64,000 nt of DNA from Sinohyriopsis cumingii (GCA_028554795.2 CM068835.1:62583719-62647718), one strand, 5' to 3'. Shown: positions 42,690 to 56,935, counted from the stretch's first letter. Numbers and translations are program-made. The notes: generated by a model from the sequence alone, not told the origin.

Positions 42690-43133
42690 GGACACGAGAT
42701 CATTTTATTTTTCGTATCATTCTCTAGATGATACAAATTCCGGCCAAAAACCCTGCTGTAAAGATTTGGTAAGCAGATTTTCCGGAACAGTGACATAAAC
42801 GGTATACGTTTCTCCATTCATATTTGACCACTTTTTAAGAATCCTAATATTTGTGATCTATACTCCTCGATTGTATGCATGCCTGCGTATTACATGATTT
42901 AGCTCTTCTGGGCCATAGTCTGTTTCAATTCGAGATAACAACAAAGATTTGGTTTTCGAACTCCTCTTCATTCCACTGAATGGCACATTACTGATTCGTA
43001 CCTGGATTGGTTTCGAATTATTATTATTCACATCATTCATGCCATTGTTTTTCAGTGGAGAATTTCTTGCATCAGATAATTGATTCTGATTAGTAAAAAA
43101 GTGTGTGTGTGTGTGTATATATAAATACAACAT
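42690..43133 (-). pseudogene. LINE ORF1 3' end
   Basis: PIQVRISNVPFSGMKRSSKT and LLSRIETDYGPEELNHVIRR, a stop, then 'KKWSNMNGETYTVYVTVPEN'. Position just before the endonuclease and the composition suggest the end of ORF1 (nucleic-acid-binding protein). The upstream part is missing, with the element ending in (TA)(CA) repeat at about 43.1 kb. Confidence 0.45.
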
Positions 43134-43570
43134 TTGAATTTGTACTCAGGGCTATTCATTATTAGTCATCAGGATATTGAAGTAGAAGAAAAATATTTTT
43201 TAGTTTTTGAAAAGCAAAAGCAAAATCTGTCTCGGAAAGATCAGAAATGGAGACAGAAGTAATATATAAATGTGTTTGTTAGCGTCAATAGCCACGACAT
43301 TTGCAATCTTATCTAATGAAATTGTAAATCAGCCTGCATCTTTCACAGTTTTTGTTTTTGGGTGTTTGTGTGCGTGTGTGAAAATGAACGAGTATAACAC
43401 AATACATTAGAAACAAATATGAACAGAAGACAAACCATGTTTTCTCCGTGTTTATCTTTAGTTGAAAAATAATAAGAATAGATCTTTATTTGTCTCTGAT
43501 CTCTGGATATCGTGACGTGAACGTTCTGTTTTACAAGGAGCAGGAGGTCTATATATACGTAAATAGGGGC

Positions 43571-43738
<168 letters not shown>

Positions 43739-43758
43739 CAAGGATTCAGTATATTTCG

Positions 43759-44040
43759 CGGATGCGGGAGGTCGTTGGTATGATCCCCTGCCGAGTCATA
43801 TCAAAGACTTACAAAAATGGTACTAACAGCTTCCTCGCTTGGCGCTCAACATTAAGATGTTAGTGTTAGGACTGGTCTGCCTGGTATCAGGATAATGTGA
43901 CTGGGTGAGACATCATTCTCCATGTCTGCGGCATGATGCCCTAGTGCTAGAGATGACTATAAACTGCCACATTGCCGACATAGTAGCGATATGTCTGAAA
44001 AATTATTAAAGCTGTGTTAAAAATCCAGATCACATTGCCC
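43759..44040 (+). repeat. 5'-truncated SINE with 14-bp target duplication
   Basis: Flanked by ttcagtatatttcg at 43,745-43,758 and 44,041-44,054. The left part of the tRNA head is missing (only 'gcgggaggtcgttggtatga' remains). The body 'ggttag..'-type core and 'gccgacatagtagcgatatg' 3' region are intact. It split the start of the A block, so it is younger than that unit. Confidence 0.85.
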
Positions 44041-45021
44041 TTCAGTATATTTCGTGCTTTTGCTTTGCTGAGCCGTTAGGTTTTAATTGAGGAAGTAGGG
44101 CAATCTATTTAATATTTTTTTCTCAAGGCAACTTTTGGGACGTTGATAAGGAAGTTAGAGTAGAAGGAAAATATTTTTAATTTTGCAAAGCATACTTACA
44201 ACAGGAAACAATCTGCCTCTTTTTCCAACCCGCGGGGATTTAATGGACGGATCTATACCAATCAGTGTTCGGACTTGTCAGTAAAATATGTTTGCGTTAA
44301 TAGCCAAGTCATTAGCAATGTTATTTTATGAAATTGTAAACCAGACAGCGTCTTTCACAGTTATTCTTGAATCACGAAACACCCGCTTATGCACATAAAT
44401 AGTGTCATTGGGGACAAAACAAATATGCAGAACAAGGTGTCTTGATACCACAAGCATTCGAAATTAAGCTTTGATTAAAGATATTGACCTTTCGACTAAG
44501 TCTCTCTCCCTTCTAATCTCTCTCTATAGATTAACAGAGGATATATAGTCATCCAGTTCAGTTGGAAAATTGTTGCTAATATAGTGTCGATGGTTGTTCC
44601 TTTCTGTACATAATGTTTTGGTTGATAGACGGTGATGCTTACTATTGTTGGCTTTCCAAGTATGATGTTGATTCTAGCAATCAAAAGCAGTGCAATCTTA
44701 TCGGAGTTGACATGTAAGTTTTCCGGAGAGAACTAACATAATAGTTTAATATCTGTGCCACGTGTGAATTTCGTGTCAACTACTGAATATTAGATATCAT
44801 AATGAGGGATGGTTGTGATGATATGTGTTCTTCAATAACAATTCAAATTAAACTGGTGTGCGTGTGTCTGTGTGTATGTGTGTGTGTGTTTGTATGTTTG
44901 GGTGCTTGAGTTTGTGAGTTTGTGTGTTTGTTTTCTCTGGAAGATTGATTACTATATCTGATGCGGTCCTCATCATTACGATAGCCAACCCATCCAACAA
45001 CACCACAATAAATCTGGACAA

Positions 45022-45177
45022 ATGAGTGGCATCGGTGTCACAATAGTTGTCTACCTGACAATATATGCGTTTGGATCACCAAATTTAATAAGGTGTGAAA
45101 CAGATAAAATTTCAAAATGGAAACTTACTGTCGATTTATTTAAAATCAGACATTTTACCCTAGGTGATCTAGTTTGA
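45022..45177 (+). pseudogene. E3: signal-peptide-like ORF, right copy 4
   Basis: A 51-codon ORF: MSGIGVTIVVYLTIYAFGSP, then 'WKLTVDLFKIRHFTLGDLV' and TGA. Ungapped alignment to 35,404-35,559. The hydrophobic N-terminus of about 18 residues ends in small residues, like a signal peptide. 'LKGDDRGHILKEEE' follows out of frame. About 300 bases upstream a sequence 'ttgacatgtaagttttcc' at 44,708 contains a good splice-donor word, GTAAGT, lost in the sister copies. Function unknown. Confidence 0.5.
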
Positions 45178-45505
45178 AGGGAGATGATAGAGGGCACATA
45201 TTGAAGGAAGAAGAGTAATTATTTGATTAAACGATGACATATACAAAGTTAAAAGCATCTTTTTAAAGAGAAATCGAATATAAAGTTGTTAAATAAAATG
45301 AGCATGATCTACATATTTTCTAAAATACTGAAATATTTATTTTAAGTTTGAAGTCGACCAATTAAATTTTTTCGTCTACTAAAGTTCGTCTTGTAACACT
45401 GTTAAATTTAAAACCTTTACTTGCATCTAATCTTGCAAACACACATTACATTTATATAACCGGTATCTGATTATTTTAGATTAAATTAGATTTTGGTATG
45501 ACTGT

Positions 45506-45690
45506 ACTAGCGGCTGGCTAGGATCGCGCTTATCGTTAAGAGGTTAGTGTTAGTACTGGTCAGTCTGGTTTCAGGATAATGGGACTGGTTGGGACATGAT
45601 GCTACATGTCTGAGTTTGGACGTTCCACTGCTAGATATCTCTTTAACCTGCCACAATGCAGACATCGTAGCGATATGACTAAAGTTGCTA
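45506..45690 (+). repeat. SINE body fragment
   Basis: 'gttagtgttagtactggtca', 'gatgctacatgtctgagttt' and 'gcagacatcgtagcgatatg' belong to the SINE body. The equivalent of 36,246-36,400, with more of the 3' part kept. Confidence 0.8.
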
Positions 45691-45954
45691 AAGCTACTTC
45701 ACAAATTACACACACACACATCTGTGCGTGGTTACATCGTGATGACCCCTCCCTTTTCTTAGCAATATTTGAACCGTTCAGAATGTGGACGCCCAGTATT
45801 AATGTGGCTCCATGATAAACGATGTTTCCGAGATCCATAGTGTGATATCTTGCCTGCATTATGCGATTAAGAAGTTTATAAAGCTTTTCTTCGTTTTACA
45901 AACACGCGAATATTCCATGTAAAAGGGGACAGACTTGTGTTTGACGCATTTTAG

Positions 45955-46515
45955 ATGTCTACATTTTGACTTGTTAACAGCTCATAGACAGACACTATAA
46001 AACATTAATTAATCTCCTGATATTCTTTTCCTATTTTAATTGACCAACAGTGAACGGCATTTACATCAGAATTTACATTTGAATTGAGGAAGTACGGCAA
46101 TATAATTCATAATTTTGTCCTCAATGCTTTCTTTTCTCACAACGGATAAGAAGGTTGGAGGAGAAACAAAATATTTTGTTTAAATTTTTGTACAGCAAAG
46201 AAATCTGCCTCTGAATCCAACTACTAGTATAATTAAGGGACGGGTCTCTTCCAAGCGGTTGTCGGAATTATCAGAAAGGTAGATGGATGCAATATATAAA
46301 TTTGTTTGTTAGCGTCAATTGTCACGACATCTGTAATCTTATCTAATGAAATTGTAAACCAGTCTGCATCTTTCAGAGTTATTCTAGAATCTCACAGTCT
46401 CACAACACATGACGATATCGAATGTTTGTTAAAACAACTTTATTTGAAATTCTCTCTCAGTGCATCTTGTAAAACAAGATCGATTTGTTCCAGTAGTAAA
46501 TTAATATTTAACTGA
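45955..46515 (+). repeat. C block, partner of 15.35-15.91 kb
   Basis: Near-identical reverse complement of 15,345-15,905. No protein evident on either strand. Confidence 0.85.
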
Positions 46516-47530
46516 GGAGTGCATGTAAGTGTTTGGGTGCTTGTGTTTGGGTGTTTGCTTTAGACCAGATCTGAGCAGAAGACAGACCATGTTTATCTTT
46601 AGTTTTTAGTTTAAAAAAAATAAGAACAGATCGCTATCTGGTCTCTGATCTCTGGGTATCGTCACATCAACGTTCAGTTTTACGAGGATTATGAGGTCTA
46701 TATATTCGAATATAGCAGTCTACTACTACAACTACACACACATACATCAACACACACACACACAAACACACACATACGTATATGTGTGATAAAGTGTCAG
46801 TGTGTTTTGTGTTTTGGTTGAGCCTTTACGTTGTAATTGAGGAAGTACTGTAATCTATTTCATATTTTTGGCTTAAATTTTGTAAGGCATACTTACGAAC
46901 AAAATAATCTGCCTCTGTGTCCAACCCGTGGAGAATTAATATACCAATCTCTACCAATCGGTTATTGGACGTGTCAGAATAGGAGTCAGAAGCAATATAT
47001 AAATATATTTGTTTGCGTTAATAGCCACGTCATCGGCAATCTTATTTTATGAAATTGGAAACCGGACTGCACATTTCACAGTTATGCTTGTATCACGCAA
47101 AACTCGCTTCGGCACATAAATAGCGTCATTGGGGAAAAACCAATACTAAATTTTGATCTTGTAACACTACTAGATTTAACTCATTTACTTGCATCTAATC
47201 TTGTAAATAAACACATTAAATTTACACAATCGTACCTTATTATTTTAGATTCATTTAGATTTCCATATGACTGTAAATGCCTTAGGGTCAGCCTATTATT
47301 AGTCAAGGAGGAGTAGCTGTTTGAAACGTGCGAGAATGAGTGAGTATACGGCAATCTATTAGACAACAATATGAGCAGAAGATATACCTTGTGATCTCCG
47401 TGTATAATGCAAATTTAGAAGCAATAAGAATATACTGTTATCAGGTCTGATCTCTTGGTATGGTCCCATGAACGTTCGGTTTTACGAGGAGTAAGAGGTC
47501 GATGTATTCGTATGTAGGGGTCTACACATA

Positions 47531-47536
47531 CACACA

Positions 47537-47576
<40 letters not shown>
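47531..47576. repeat. (CA)n microsatellite
   Basis: CA dinucleotides following the last f block. Confidence 0.9.
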
Positions 47577-47577
<1 letters not shown>

Positions 47578-47690
47578 GCACAGACACAGACATACAAAAA
47601 CAGAAACACACACGCACACAGAAATACTCATACCAGAGATTTACAATTTGTTCACTAGCAGCTGGTTAGGTTCGCGTTAGTACGTCAAGG

Positions 47691-50600
47691 ACAACGGCAA
47701 AGCGAATATGTGAAAGCCGGCAACGTCAATAGCGACGTCTTGAGAGTCCTGAACATTTCTTACTAGCACGAGCCAGTTGATTGCTTTTTGACTGTTTAAG
47801 CACAAAGAAGCTTCATACTATACAAATTTGTCAAATATCATGTACTACTGCCTGTCAGTCAATCATTTCGTATCTTGAAAACGTCACAACCCCGCTTGTT
47901 GGTATGATGATACCTTCTTGGGAGTTTATTTGCAATACAAACTTTCCTTGAACGTCATGTTGTATCGTGAAGTATTATGTGCGACAAAGAAGTGTAGATG
48001 CCCCTTTAGACCCCACATACAATAACAAACACTTATGTGATTGAGTTGTTAGGGTTATTCATTTAAATTTAAATTTCGACAAAAACATTGTTTTCAGTGA
48101 CACTATCCCCGTACCCAACTGCATCATTGTTGCTGACTTCCTGGAATAGAACGACTGTGTGTTTTGCTTCCAAATTAACCTTGTGGACATTTCTGCAAAA
48201 CCCGAATATACGACTTTTGAGGCCGCATTTTCACATTCCTGCATACCAATGACTTCATTTTCATTTCTTTGTTCGCCATCTTCAATTTAAGTACACATAT
48301 CATTGTGGTATTGATCAATGTAAATCTATCATACTGTCAAGGGAGAACGTGTTAAAAGGTCTTCGAATAAATGAATTTCAATATAATTTGGAAATAAATA
48401 TATTTAGGATAAATAACACTATAAGATCCTATGCAAAATCTGTTTAATAATGAATCATGGAAAGGAGGCATTAAAATGTATATAGCACCAAGAATAATAG
48501 CAGATAAGTCTCAAAGTAGCTATTGCTTATATCAGAGTAGAGAAGAAGGCGATAAATGACAATGACCTATTGATGGAGAAATGCTTAGTTTGGTATTTCC
48601 TTACCTGCATTTCGAAATTGCACAAGATTATATAAAAGCATTTAGAGAGCTTTATATCTGCAATAATCTTTATTCCTTTCATTTGTATTTGAAATTCCTG
48701 TATATTTTCTTTCAGTTGTGTGTATGTGTTTGTGTTTGCGTGAGGGAGAGAGAAAATAAATGTCATTTATGTTATTATTTGAATTTATTATTTTTACAAC
48801 ATAATCGAACTGTGAAATGATTTGGAAATCTACGCTGATGAAGGCCAGAGAGGACTAAATGTTGTATTATAGGGTTGCTTGAAAGGAGGATTGCAATATC
48901 AAAAACAGACTTTTGAACTGACGTGATTATGAAAGTTCGCTAGTTGTAGCTGACACCAGGAAACAGTTTAATGGATAAATGTGCCTGACCAAAGAAAGTA
49001 ATATATTTTGATATACACAGGGTGAATTGGCCGAATGTCATATAATGCCAGTGTTTAGAGTCAAGGAGGAAAAATAATTAGATTCATTAAGAAAACTGCA
49101 TAAAAGCCAGGGATATTTGCTACTATTTTCTCATACAGCACAACCTATTACAGCTATACAGATAGGGCATTAGAAAATGTCAAGGAAGCATCTGCAATTA
49201 ATTTCCATTGTATTGTAATTTAATATAAATATATCATTGATCATGATGTCCATTATTAATCATTTAATACTTTATCACTTCCCGTTCTTTCTATTATCAG
49301 TGTTTGGAGGAGTATTTTGCTTTTTTTTTATACATTTCGTGACATTGTCCGAGATTTCCATTTTGTTCGTCAAATTTCACACTGCACATTGCTTTCAAAT
49401 TAATAATTCTGTTTCAGTTTGCAGTCTTACCTTGTTCTATCTTGACAAACTAGAAGCAATTGCGAATGTTATATGTAATAAATGATGAGCATGATTTCAT
49501 TGTTTTGTAACTTTTCATAATTTATTTTTGCTGTAAACAGATATACAAGTAGACATGGTACCGCAAAATATCATACATCGTTCTGAACGTAGACTAGTTT
49601 AATTGTCAGTTATTGTGCACATATACGTGACACGTATTGTGGCGTTTGAAATATTCCAGTCCATGCATTGCATGGTTCGGCGCATCTGTATCAGATGAAC
49701 TCAAGAAGCTTAGCACAGACATGATGGTTGTGTAATTATTTGTTTGTTAGCTGCCCTAAAGTCATGTTCGATCTATTTCAGAGCCATGGAGTCTAATGGA
49801 TCAACGTTGGATGGAATGCTCAGCTTCTTTTGCGTTGAAGTCAATTGGTCGTCCAATGTTCGTAAAACATAATAATTTCGTATCTGTTATATGAACAGCG
49901 TGCTTGCAACAGCTTCTAATCGCGAACTTTCATATCCCTTGTGCGAACACACTAATATCATATTTATTGGTTTAACATAATACATACATACTTTGTGTGT
50001 GCAGAAAGTAATTTCATATTGTCGAAAAGGCAACGTGAATACATTCTTTTGAAAGATCAGAAAAATTAGCATAGACGTGTGAGAAATGTGTGAATGCTTC
50101 ATTTAAATTCTTACCCATAATTTGAATAAAAGGTCTAGTGCATGCGTAGATCATTTTTTAAAAAATGATTGTATAGTTTGAATTGTGTAAAAGGTAAAAA
50201 TGATATGCGCATGAATCTCTTTTCGCATCTGTTAGTTGTCAGAAATTGCTCGCGAGTGATCTTATTTTTTATAATATTTGGTAAATAAATATCTCTTTGA
50301 TAACGGGTGTTCGTATTTTCTGTTGATCAGATTGGTCCATCTTTGGGACATGCAGCATATGAAATATCTAAGCATATGCTTTTAACAACAAAAAAACTAA
50401 TGTATCAGCATGGACACAAAATACATTATAATAGTCACAAATCCGTTGCAAAAGAGGAGAGGCTCTTCTGATTAATTAGAAACGACAAATACTTTCACTA
50501 AAGAGTCCACACAGCAGTCCTGCAGATCTAAAAATTCCATTATTTGCCAGCCACAGAACAATACCCACAATAAAAATAATTGCAACCACTTCTAGAACAC

Positions 50601-53580
50601 TAGCATCCATGTCTCGAATCTCACCGCCAACGAAGAAAAATGTGGTTATATTTCTCTTAAACATCTGAATACACAATAACTTAGTAGCCAGGTTACTAGG
50701 CCCTAACATAGCGAAATAGATTTTTATCGAATATACACGACCACCAATAATAGGAGACGAAACTAAATGTTTACGTCTTTACCGTCCATTAGTGTATTAG
50801 TCACAGGATAATAATACTACTTTATTGTAATTTACATACAATCTCATAATCTTCAATTCTTGTGTGGTTTATTAATTTTGTTAATATATTTTATACCGAA
50901 TCTCTTAGTATTTTCTAGAAGAGTGATCACACTTAATAATCCAAACATTTGTAGAAACATTAATTGGTGATTCCAGGATGCAACATAATATTGTATGCAT
51001 ACAGAATAAAGCATATTCAAATTTCATGCCAGTTTTTCCTTTTTTAAATTTTTATTTAAAAGTCACGGTAAAACCATTTTATGAGTTAAGATTGGGTATT
51101 ACGTCACTCTTTCCGCATGCTGCAATACAGCAAACAAGTCGAGATCAGGTTAAAATGAGTATTATATCACAAGTTTATTATGTAATGTAGTGCAAACAAC
51201 GTCATGTTTTTAAAACCCAGCTCCTTGCCCCAAATACCACCCTTAACTTGTAAGAGTTAGTTACTCATGTTAACCATTTGTATATACAACACATTTCGTA
51301 CCGCAGATTACAATGATGGTGTAGAAAAAACATCAGTTCTACTGAGATTTGAAAGGACGTTATTATAGTGAAGCAGCTCGACCATGCATACTTTCACTCA
51401 CTAGCGCACGAAGGTTTACGTTACGCCAGATTTATTATATTCATATGTATGTTGTATGAAATTTCATATTAGTCTACAATAATTTGACAGGTCCAAAACT
51501 ACGAACTGCCAATACATTATTTCGTGGACCTATCTATTCTTGTGCATATTTAATACGGGATGTAAACATTACTTTGAATCTCTATATTGACCATGAACCT
51601 TGTGTTATTTTTAGGAGTGGTCCAGAAATATTCAAGTATACAGGGATAATCGGTCTGGAAAACTTAAAAGTAGCAAAGAGGGCACCAGTTTAGAATTTGG
51701 TCCTGAACGTTAGGAGTAGTTTTGCGATATAAAACATAAAACATTATAAACAAAAAAGACACAAGCGAAAAACACATTATCTTGTGTACTGATACGAGAT
51801 ATTAAATTGCAACAAATGTATATCTGGTTTAAACCAGATTAAACCAACTGGGTCGTGTAATACTCGCACATCCTCACTATCACAGGAGGTGGGAAGAAAG
51901 AGTTGGCAATGATGACGAAAATATGATTATGGAGACGAAACAAACTTCTTGTTGGCTAAAGGCTAAATAAATGTTCAAAAAAGAAAATGTGCATTACCAA
52001 TTAATATCTGTGACATACGACATTGCTTTTTTAACGTTAAATGGCAATTTACAAGAATCACTTATTAGAACAAGTATGCATCTGACTAATTTCAGATAAC
52101 TGTCATAATATCTTATGCAATATATTCTTTAGGAACAGGTGTGAGGAATAAAATGGAACTCACCTGCTTAATGAACCTAATCTGGTATTTCATCAGTTCA
52201 TGACACAATATATACACTTAATATATTCGCTAAGTTCTGCATTGTAGAAACGGACCTGACATTCATTTCCCCAAGCAACAAATTCATCGGGCAAGATAAT
52301 CTGTACTCATTTTCACAGGATCAGCACACATCTGTAGCAAATATGATACTTGGAAATATAGTTAGGAATGCGTTCTGACTTGTCAGCTGAACGTTATAAT
52401 TCACGTTAATATTTTTCAAACTGGACAGACCGCGTCTACAAGACGATTGTTTCAAAGTAAAATCAGCGTATATTCAAAATGGAAATTCACAGGTAAAAAT
52501 GGTTGTTGCTTAAGTAACGGAGATGAACAGCTATAACTATATGTGTACTTGAGCGTTTATGGGGTATTTACAAAGTAGAACTTAAAATGCACTATGGTTT
52601 GAGTAGTTTGGCTAATTCTGTATATGGCCTAATTCAAACAGTGATGACATACCTGTCCAGTGTCAACAAATGCTGAACTTTGACACTATGCCAATATTCA
52701 AGTGACAGAAACTGATCAGTGTTTGGTGGTATTAAAATTCAGTACAATTTATCCGGCCAGAACGCTTCAGTTTAGCTACGAAATGTGAGTATGATTAAAT
52801 GTCCCATTTTGCCAGTAAAAATGGGTTACTGAATTTGTATGGGAAAATATGAACGAGCTTTTCGGATGGAAATACCGCACGACCTTGGGAGTTCAGTAAA
52901 TCCATCTGACAAAACGAGCTCATATTTTAATATACAAATGCAGTAACCTTTCATTATATGCTCATTTTCTTATTCTAATCTACCTAAGGTTTAACTGTGT
53001 AAACAAACATACACTACACGGAACAAAGTAACTGAATGTATGCCGTATTCCCAAAAAAAATTCACAAGCTCATAGTCATCATTATACAACAACAACATTA
53101 TTAAAGCGAACATAACTCCGTCAAAATAAATTAGAACTTAGTTGCGCGCTCGACATAAGTTTCGAAAGAATATGGCGTTTTGATCTACTTAAAGTTGAAA
53201 TTTGGAGTTATTTTGTGAATGAATGCGCACTGAAACTTCTTTTTGATTTGATCTTGTATGGATACATTTTGGTATTTTTTACGAAATTTCGTGATAAAGG
53301 ATATCATTTACTCCTAACATTCCACAGCATTGCTTTCTAAAAGCACACTATTTAGTGGAGGTTGCATGTAAAGAAGCATGTGTTCTAAACAATATTACAA
53401 TATTTACTACATCACACAATACATTCAAGAGATCCGATTTTGAAGTCAAAAGGTATTAATTTTGTTGGAAAAGCAGCATTATTTACTAATATCAATATGA
53501 TACATGTCCACTAAATAAATTAAAAAGAATGGTTAACAAATGTTTCTGAAATTGTGAGTCGTATAATGCAGCACTTTAGC
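47691..53580. other. About 6 kb with no recognisable gene
   Basis: AT-rich. Open frames of 60-82 codons (for example 49,237-49,485 plus, 50,476-50,709 minus with one hydrophobic stretch, 51,484-51,693 plus) have no domain, repeat copy or splice support. No microsatellite longer than about 25 bases. Confidence 0.45.
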
Positions 53581-54115
53581 GTAAAGAAAGGGATTAACAT
53601 GGGGTCTAAGGGTACTTTAACATGGGAATTGCAATATGGCATGAACATGAATCTGACATCGGAAGATCAATATGGGACCTAGAGGGAATTTCACATGTGG
53701 TCTAATAGGACTTCAGCATGGAAATGCCACTATATGTCCTAATGTTAATTTAAGTATTTTCAAAAACCGACACGATTGCATTATGGGGAAATGTATTGCT
53801 AAAATTGTCACTAGGTTTAAAATGATGGCATATGTCTCTAATGTATCTAACGAGAGTTTAACACTGACACGATATCGGAAAATCTAAAATGTTTCCATTT
53901 TGTCTCTATGGTTCCTAATGTGAAATGTAATGTTAAAACTGCATCTGCTATTCAAAACCAATTAATCGATTCACTAGTCAATGCCCAAATATGCATTTCA
54001 ATACGACGCTTGGACTGACCATCACCCACTTATATACTGACAACCATGTGTAGGACGTAATGTACGGGAAGACAAATCGAAGGTAGATCCCTAATAAAAA
54101 AAAATATATTATATT
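53581..54115 (+). repeat. Degenerate short repeats and dispersed-family fragment
   Basis: 53,598-53,750 repeats a loose unit of 'acatggg-tcta-gg-act-t' several times. Around 53,940-54,040 'tgttaaaactgcatctgcta' and 'gaccatcacccactt' belong to the family at 23.6 and 56 kb. Confidence 0.4.
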
Positions 54116-55290
54116 CTATACTAACATTTTTTTTTACTATAACCCTTAAAACAGAGGAAGATGCACATCCAAAATAATCTCACTACCATCAATTGTGAAA
54201 CAAATATAACATCCACTACTACATTTATAATCCATACAACTTTTGCAATTCTAACATATGTGGGGTTGACAAAGAGAAATTAGAACAGTGTTATGATCTG
54301 ATTTAGACTTTTAATGTGGCTTTAATAATTTGTCAGTAATATCGCTACGATATCTGTATTAGTACTTATACATAGGCACTTACACTAACATATCTTTCTT
54401 TAGACATTCAATAAAATGAAGGAACAAACAAATGCACTATTAAAGGCAGGCATTAGCTTATCATTGTGCCACATAATAAGGCAAGAATTGACTTGGTTTC
54501 GCCTTAGAATGATTTGATCATTTTCGTCGTACGTGCGTACAAAAGTTACCTAGGGTGGATAATTGTTTTTCTAGCAAAGTATATCATCGTAGATCGCTTG
54601 TATCCAGAGACACAAAACACGGTATGTATGGGTATATTACTTTTACTAGTACTCATGCTCCCATGGACTTAAGGCAAGATTTTGTTATCTAATTGACATA
54701 CTGGTCTTTCGGATCTTATCAAGGAGTGTACGTTTTCCATCCTTGTTCTACAGCCATTAGGGTAAGCGTTACATTTTTGTTATTCGGTATGTAAATCATA
54801 TTCAGTTTTTAATGTCGTAGCGTGAAAGGTTGCCTTTACCATTACGCGGATTTGAAACCTTGTGAACGTTTAATTTAGCAGCATGTATCTATTATGTTAT
54901 TTTGTCCAGTTTGGTTTTATTTTAGCTGTTCGAATGTGTGTCCAGGTAAATCAGGCTTTTGGTTTGTATGTCTGTATCGGGATATACGCAGGTGTGACCA
55001 TCAAGGCCATACAAGGACGGAACCGCTGATTTGTAAACTTCTGCGCATGGTGGATCCATGAAGGGTTTAGTGTAGCCAATACAAGTTTGGGCCAACCCAA
55101 TAATTCAGGAGAACTGTGTGGTTTTCAAGTTTTTACAAGTATTTATGAGTTATATGTTGTTGTGAATTATACCGGATGCACAAATAACTGAATCACGAAT
55201 CGTATGTTTGGTACAATTGTTATGGTGATTAAAATTGAACGTATGTGCTGCAATTGATAACGTTATTTCAATTGAGTACAACTCAATCAC
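54116..55290. other. No gene recognised
   Basis: AT-rich; nothing seen. Confidence 0.5.
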
Positions 55291-55405
55291 GTTCATTACA
55301 TGAGATTATATGAATCTTACTGTCATTACATGAGATTATTTGCATCTTACTTTCAGTACATGAGATTATGTAAATGTTACCTTCATATCTGAGTATATGA
55401 ATCCC
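55291..55405 (+). repeat. About 30-bp tandem repeat, four diverged units
   Basis: 'tcattacatgagattatatg' recurs at about 55,294, 55,324, 55,354 and, weaker, 55,382, each followed by a variant of 'aatcttac'. Confidence 0.8.
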
Positions 55406-55934
55406 ATTTTCTTTTTCCCTTTTGTGAATGTTTATGTAAAGTAATTGAATGAATCGTATGTTTAGAACTTGAAAGAATAGCTCTATTTGTAGAGTATATA
55501 CATATTTTTATGAATTCATTTTATATAAATCCATCTTTCATTGCATTGTGTTGTGTTATTTAATCGAAGCATCCACTCACCTCAATCCCGTTACAATCCC
55601 CGAAAACATGTATCCACTATTACATATGATGTGAAAGAAGTGAATAGTGAAATAATAGAAACACACATACATACACATACCCTTCTTTTGATCTTCAACA
55701 TTATGGAGAGAAGAGCAAACACACAGACACACACAAACATACACATTTAAGAACATGTATTTGCTTTCTAAGCAATCAAGACAAAACATAAAGGTTGTAA
55801 TCCAAGTGTGATTCTATATTTTCAATAGTTTTTCGAATGCGATGCAAATTTAGTTCTTAGGTTTGTTATAAATTTACGATTTGACGTCCTAGATTTCATT
55901 AAATTGACCACATTGGCAAACTAAATCAGACTTT
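55406..55934. other. No gene recognised
   Basis: AT-rich with short CA runs near 55,665-55,745; overlapping 70-codon frames on both strands are unsupported. Confidence 0.5.
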
Positions 55935-56935
55935 GGTGCGACGATAAGGGTTCTTACAAGGTTGTGATATCGAAGGTTTGCATGTTTATGTCAAAATGAT
56001 GGAGAGAAAAAAGAAAGACACTAAAGGGCATCCTTGTTCAATCCAACCACAGCTTTAACAAGGTGGGGTTTTCTGGCCTTTACCGTCAAATGTAATATCA
56101 ACAATATTCATGAGTTTAAAAGAATAGGCCTATATTTGGACAAAGCGATGTTGACTTTACGTCACAGTGATGAAATACTTAAGCGTATTGGTCAAAATGT
56201 CATAATTCAATATAATGGGGGATTAAATATTGAAGATCAATATAATGGGGGATTAAATATTGAAGATAGAGAATGTAATGTTAAAGGAGTCAACAGCTGT
56301 CTACTATGCAAAACCTAGTCATCTACTATTCAAAACCCTGTCATCTACTATATATACTGATCTACAATCCATTACCAAGCTATTTGGAGTGAGCAAAACC
56401 ATACAATTCACCATTTAGACGCCGTTTTGAGTAGCCAACACTCATTCAGCTACAGCCAACACAAAGTATGATGAAACAAAGCTGTATAAAATATCATTGG
56501 AAACCCTTATACACAAAATTAACCTCTCTGTCTATAAAAAACATTATTATTATAACTTTCTTGACAAACGTTAATCCCTATCCCCTCTAAATTTCATATC
56601 ATCTCTTTTAAACAAAACTACCAGTAAGGTGAAAGGATAACAATGTGAAGAATAAACAAACTATAGACTCAAACTTACTTATTCAGTATCATGAATGGAG
56701 TGAAAGAAGACTAAAGGGCAAGAGTGCATGCAGAAAATGTAAAATTCAAGCTACATCTAGTATCCACTACGTAATTATCTACTCTCCACTACCCTGCAAT
56801 TTCGTGTGAGAAGGCTGTTTCGAGTGGCCTATACACTCTAATTGCTATTCAATACGCCGTTTGCAGTGACCATCACCCACTAATCAACTGGCCATTCTGC
56901 GAATGATGTAAAAGAAGTGGCGTAAAATGCAATCT
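55935..56935 (+). repeat. Dispersed repeat family, copies 2-3
   Basis: Counterpart of 23.64-24.56 kb: 'ggttcttacaa', 'gatatcgaagg', purine-rich 'gagaaaaaagaaagacacta' (56,001) and 'gtgaaagaagactaaagggc' (56,700), 'gccgttttgagtagccaaca' (about 56,422) and 'gccgtttgcagtgaccatca' (about 56,854). Two internal units can be followed. Confidence 0.55.
56207..56266 (+). repeat. Exact 30-bp tandem duplication
   Basis: Units 56,207-56,236 and 56,237-56,266 both read 'tcaatataatgggggattaa' and the same next ten bases. Identity implies a recent event; it keeps the surrounding 94-codon frame open, but that frame has no known domain. Confidence 0.95.

Larger units (their letters stand above)
39392..43125 (-). 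mobile_element. APE-type LINE inserted in the right cluster, inactive
   Basis: Minus-strand order: end of ORF1 (about 43.13-42.69 kb), APE endonuclease (42.65-41.78), linker (41.74-41.13), reverse transcriptase (40.77-40.14), C-terminal region with a CCHC-like knuckle (40.14-39.39). The ORF is broken into at least seven frames. It separates two parts of the repeat cluster, so it probably inserted after that cluster formed. The C-terminal knuckle suggests the I/Nimb/Tad side of the LINE tree; the clade is uncertain. Confidence 0.8.

Noticed and set aside
49237-49485. Hydrophobic 82-codon frame
   Set aside because: Phe-rich translation of T-rich DNA without other support.
50476-50709. 77-codon minus frame with one membrane-like segment (VVAIIFIVGIVLWLA)
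   Set aside because: No homologue or duplicate recognised and no exon signals; a single hydrophobic stretch is expected by chance in such DNA.
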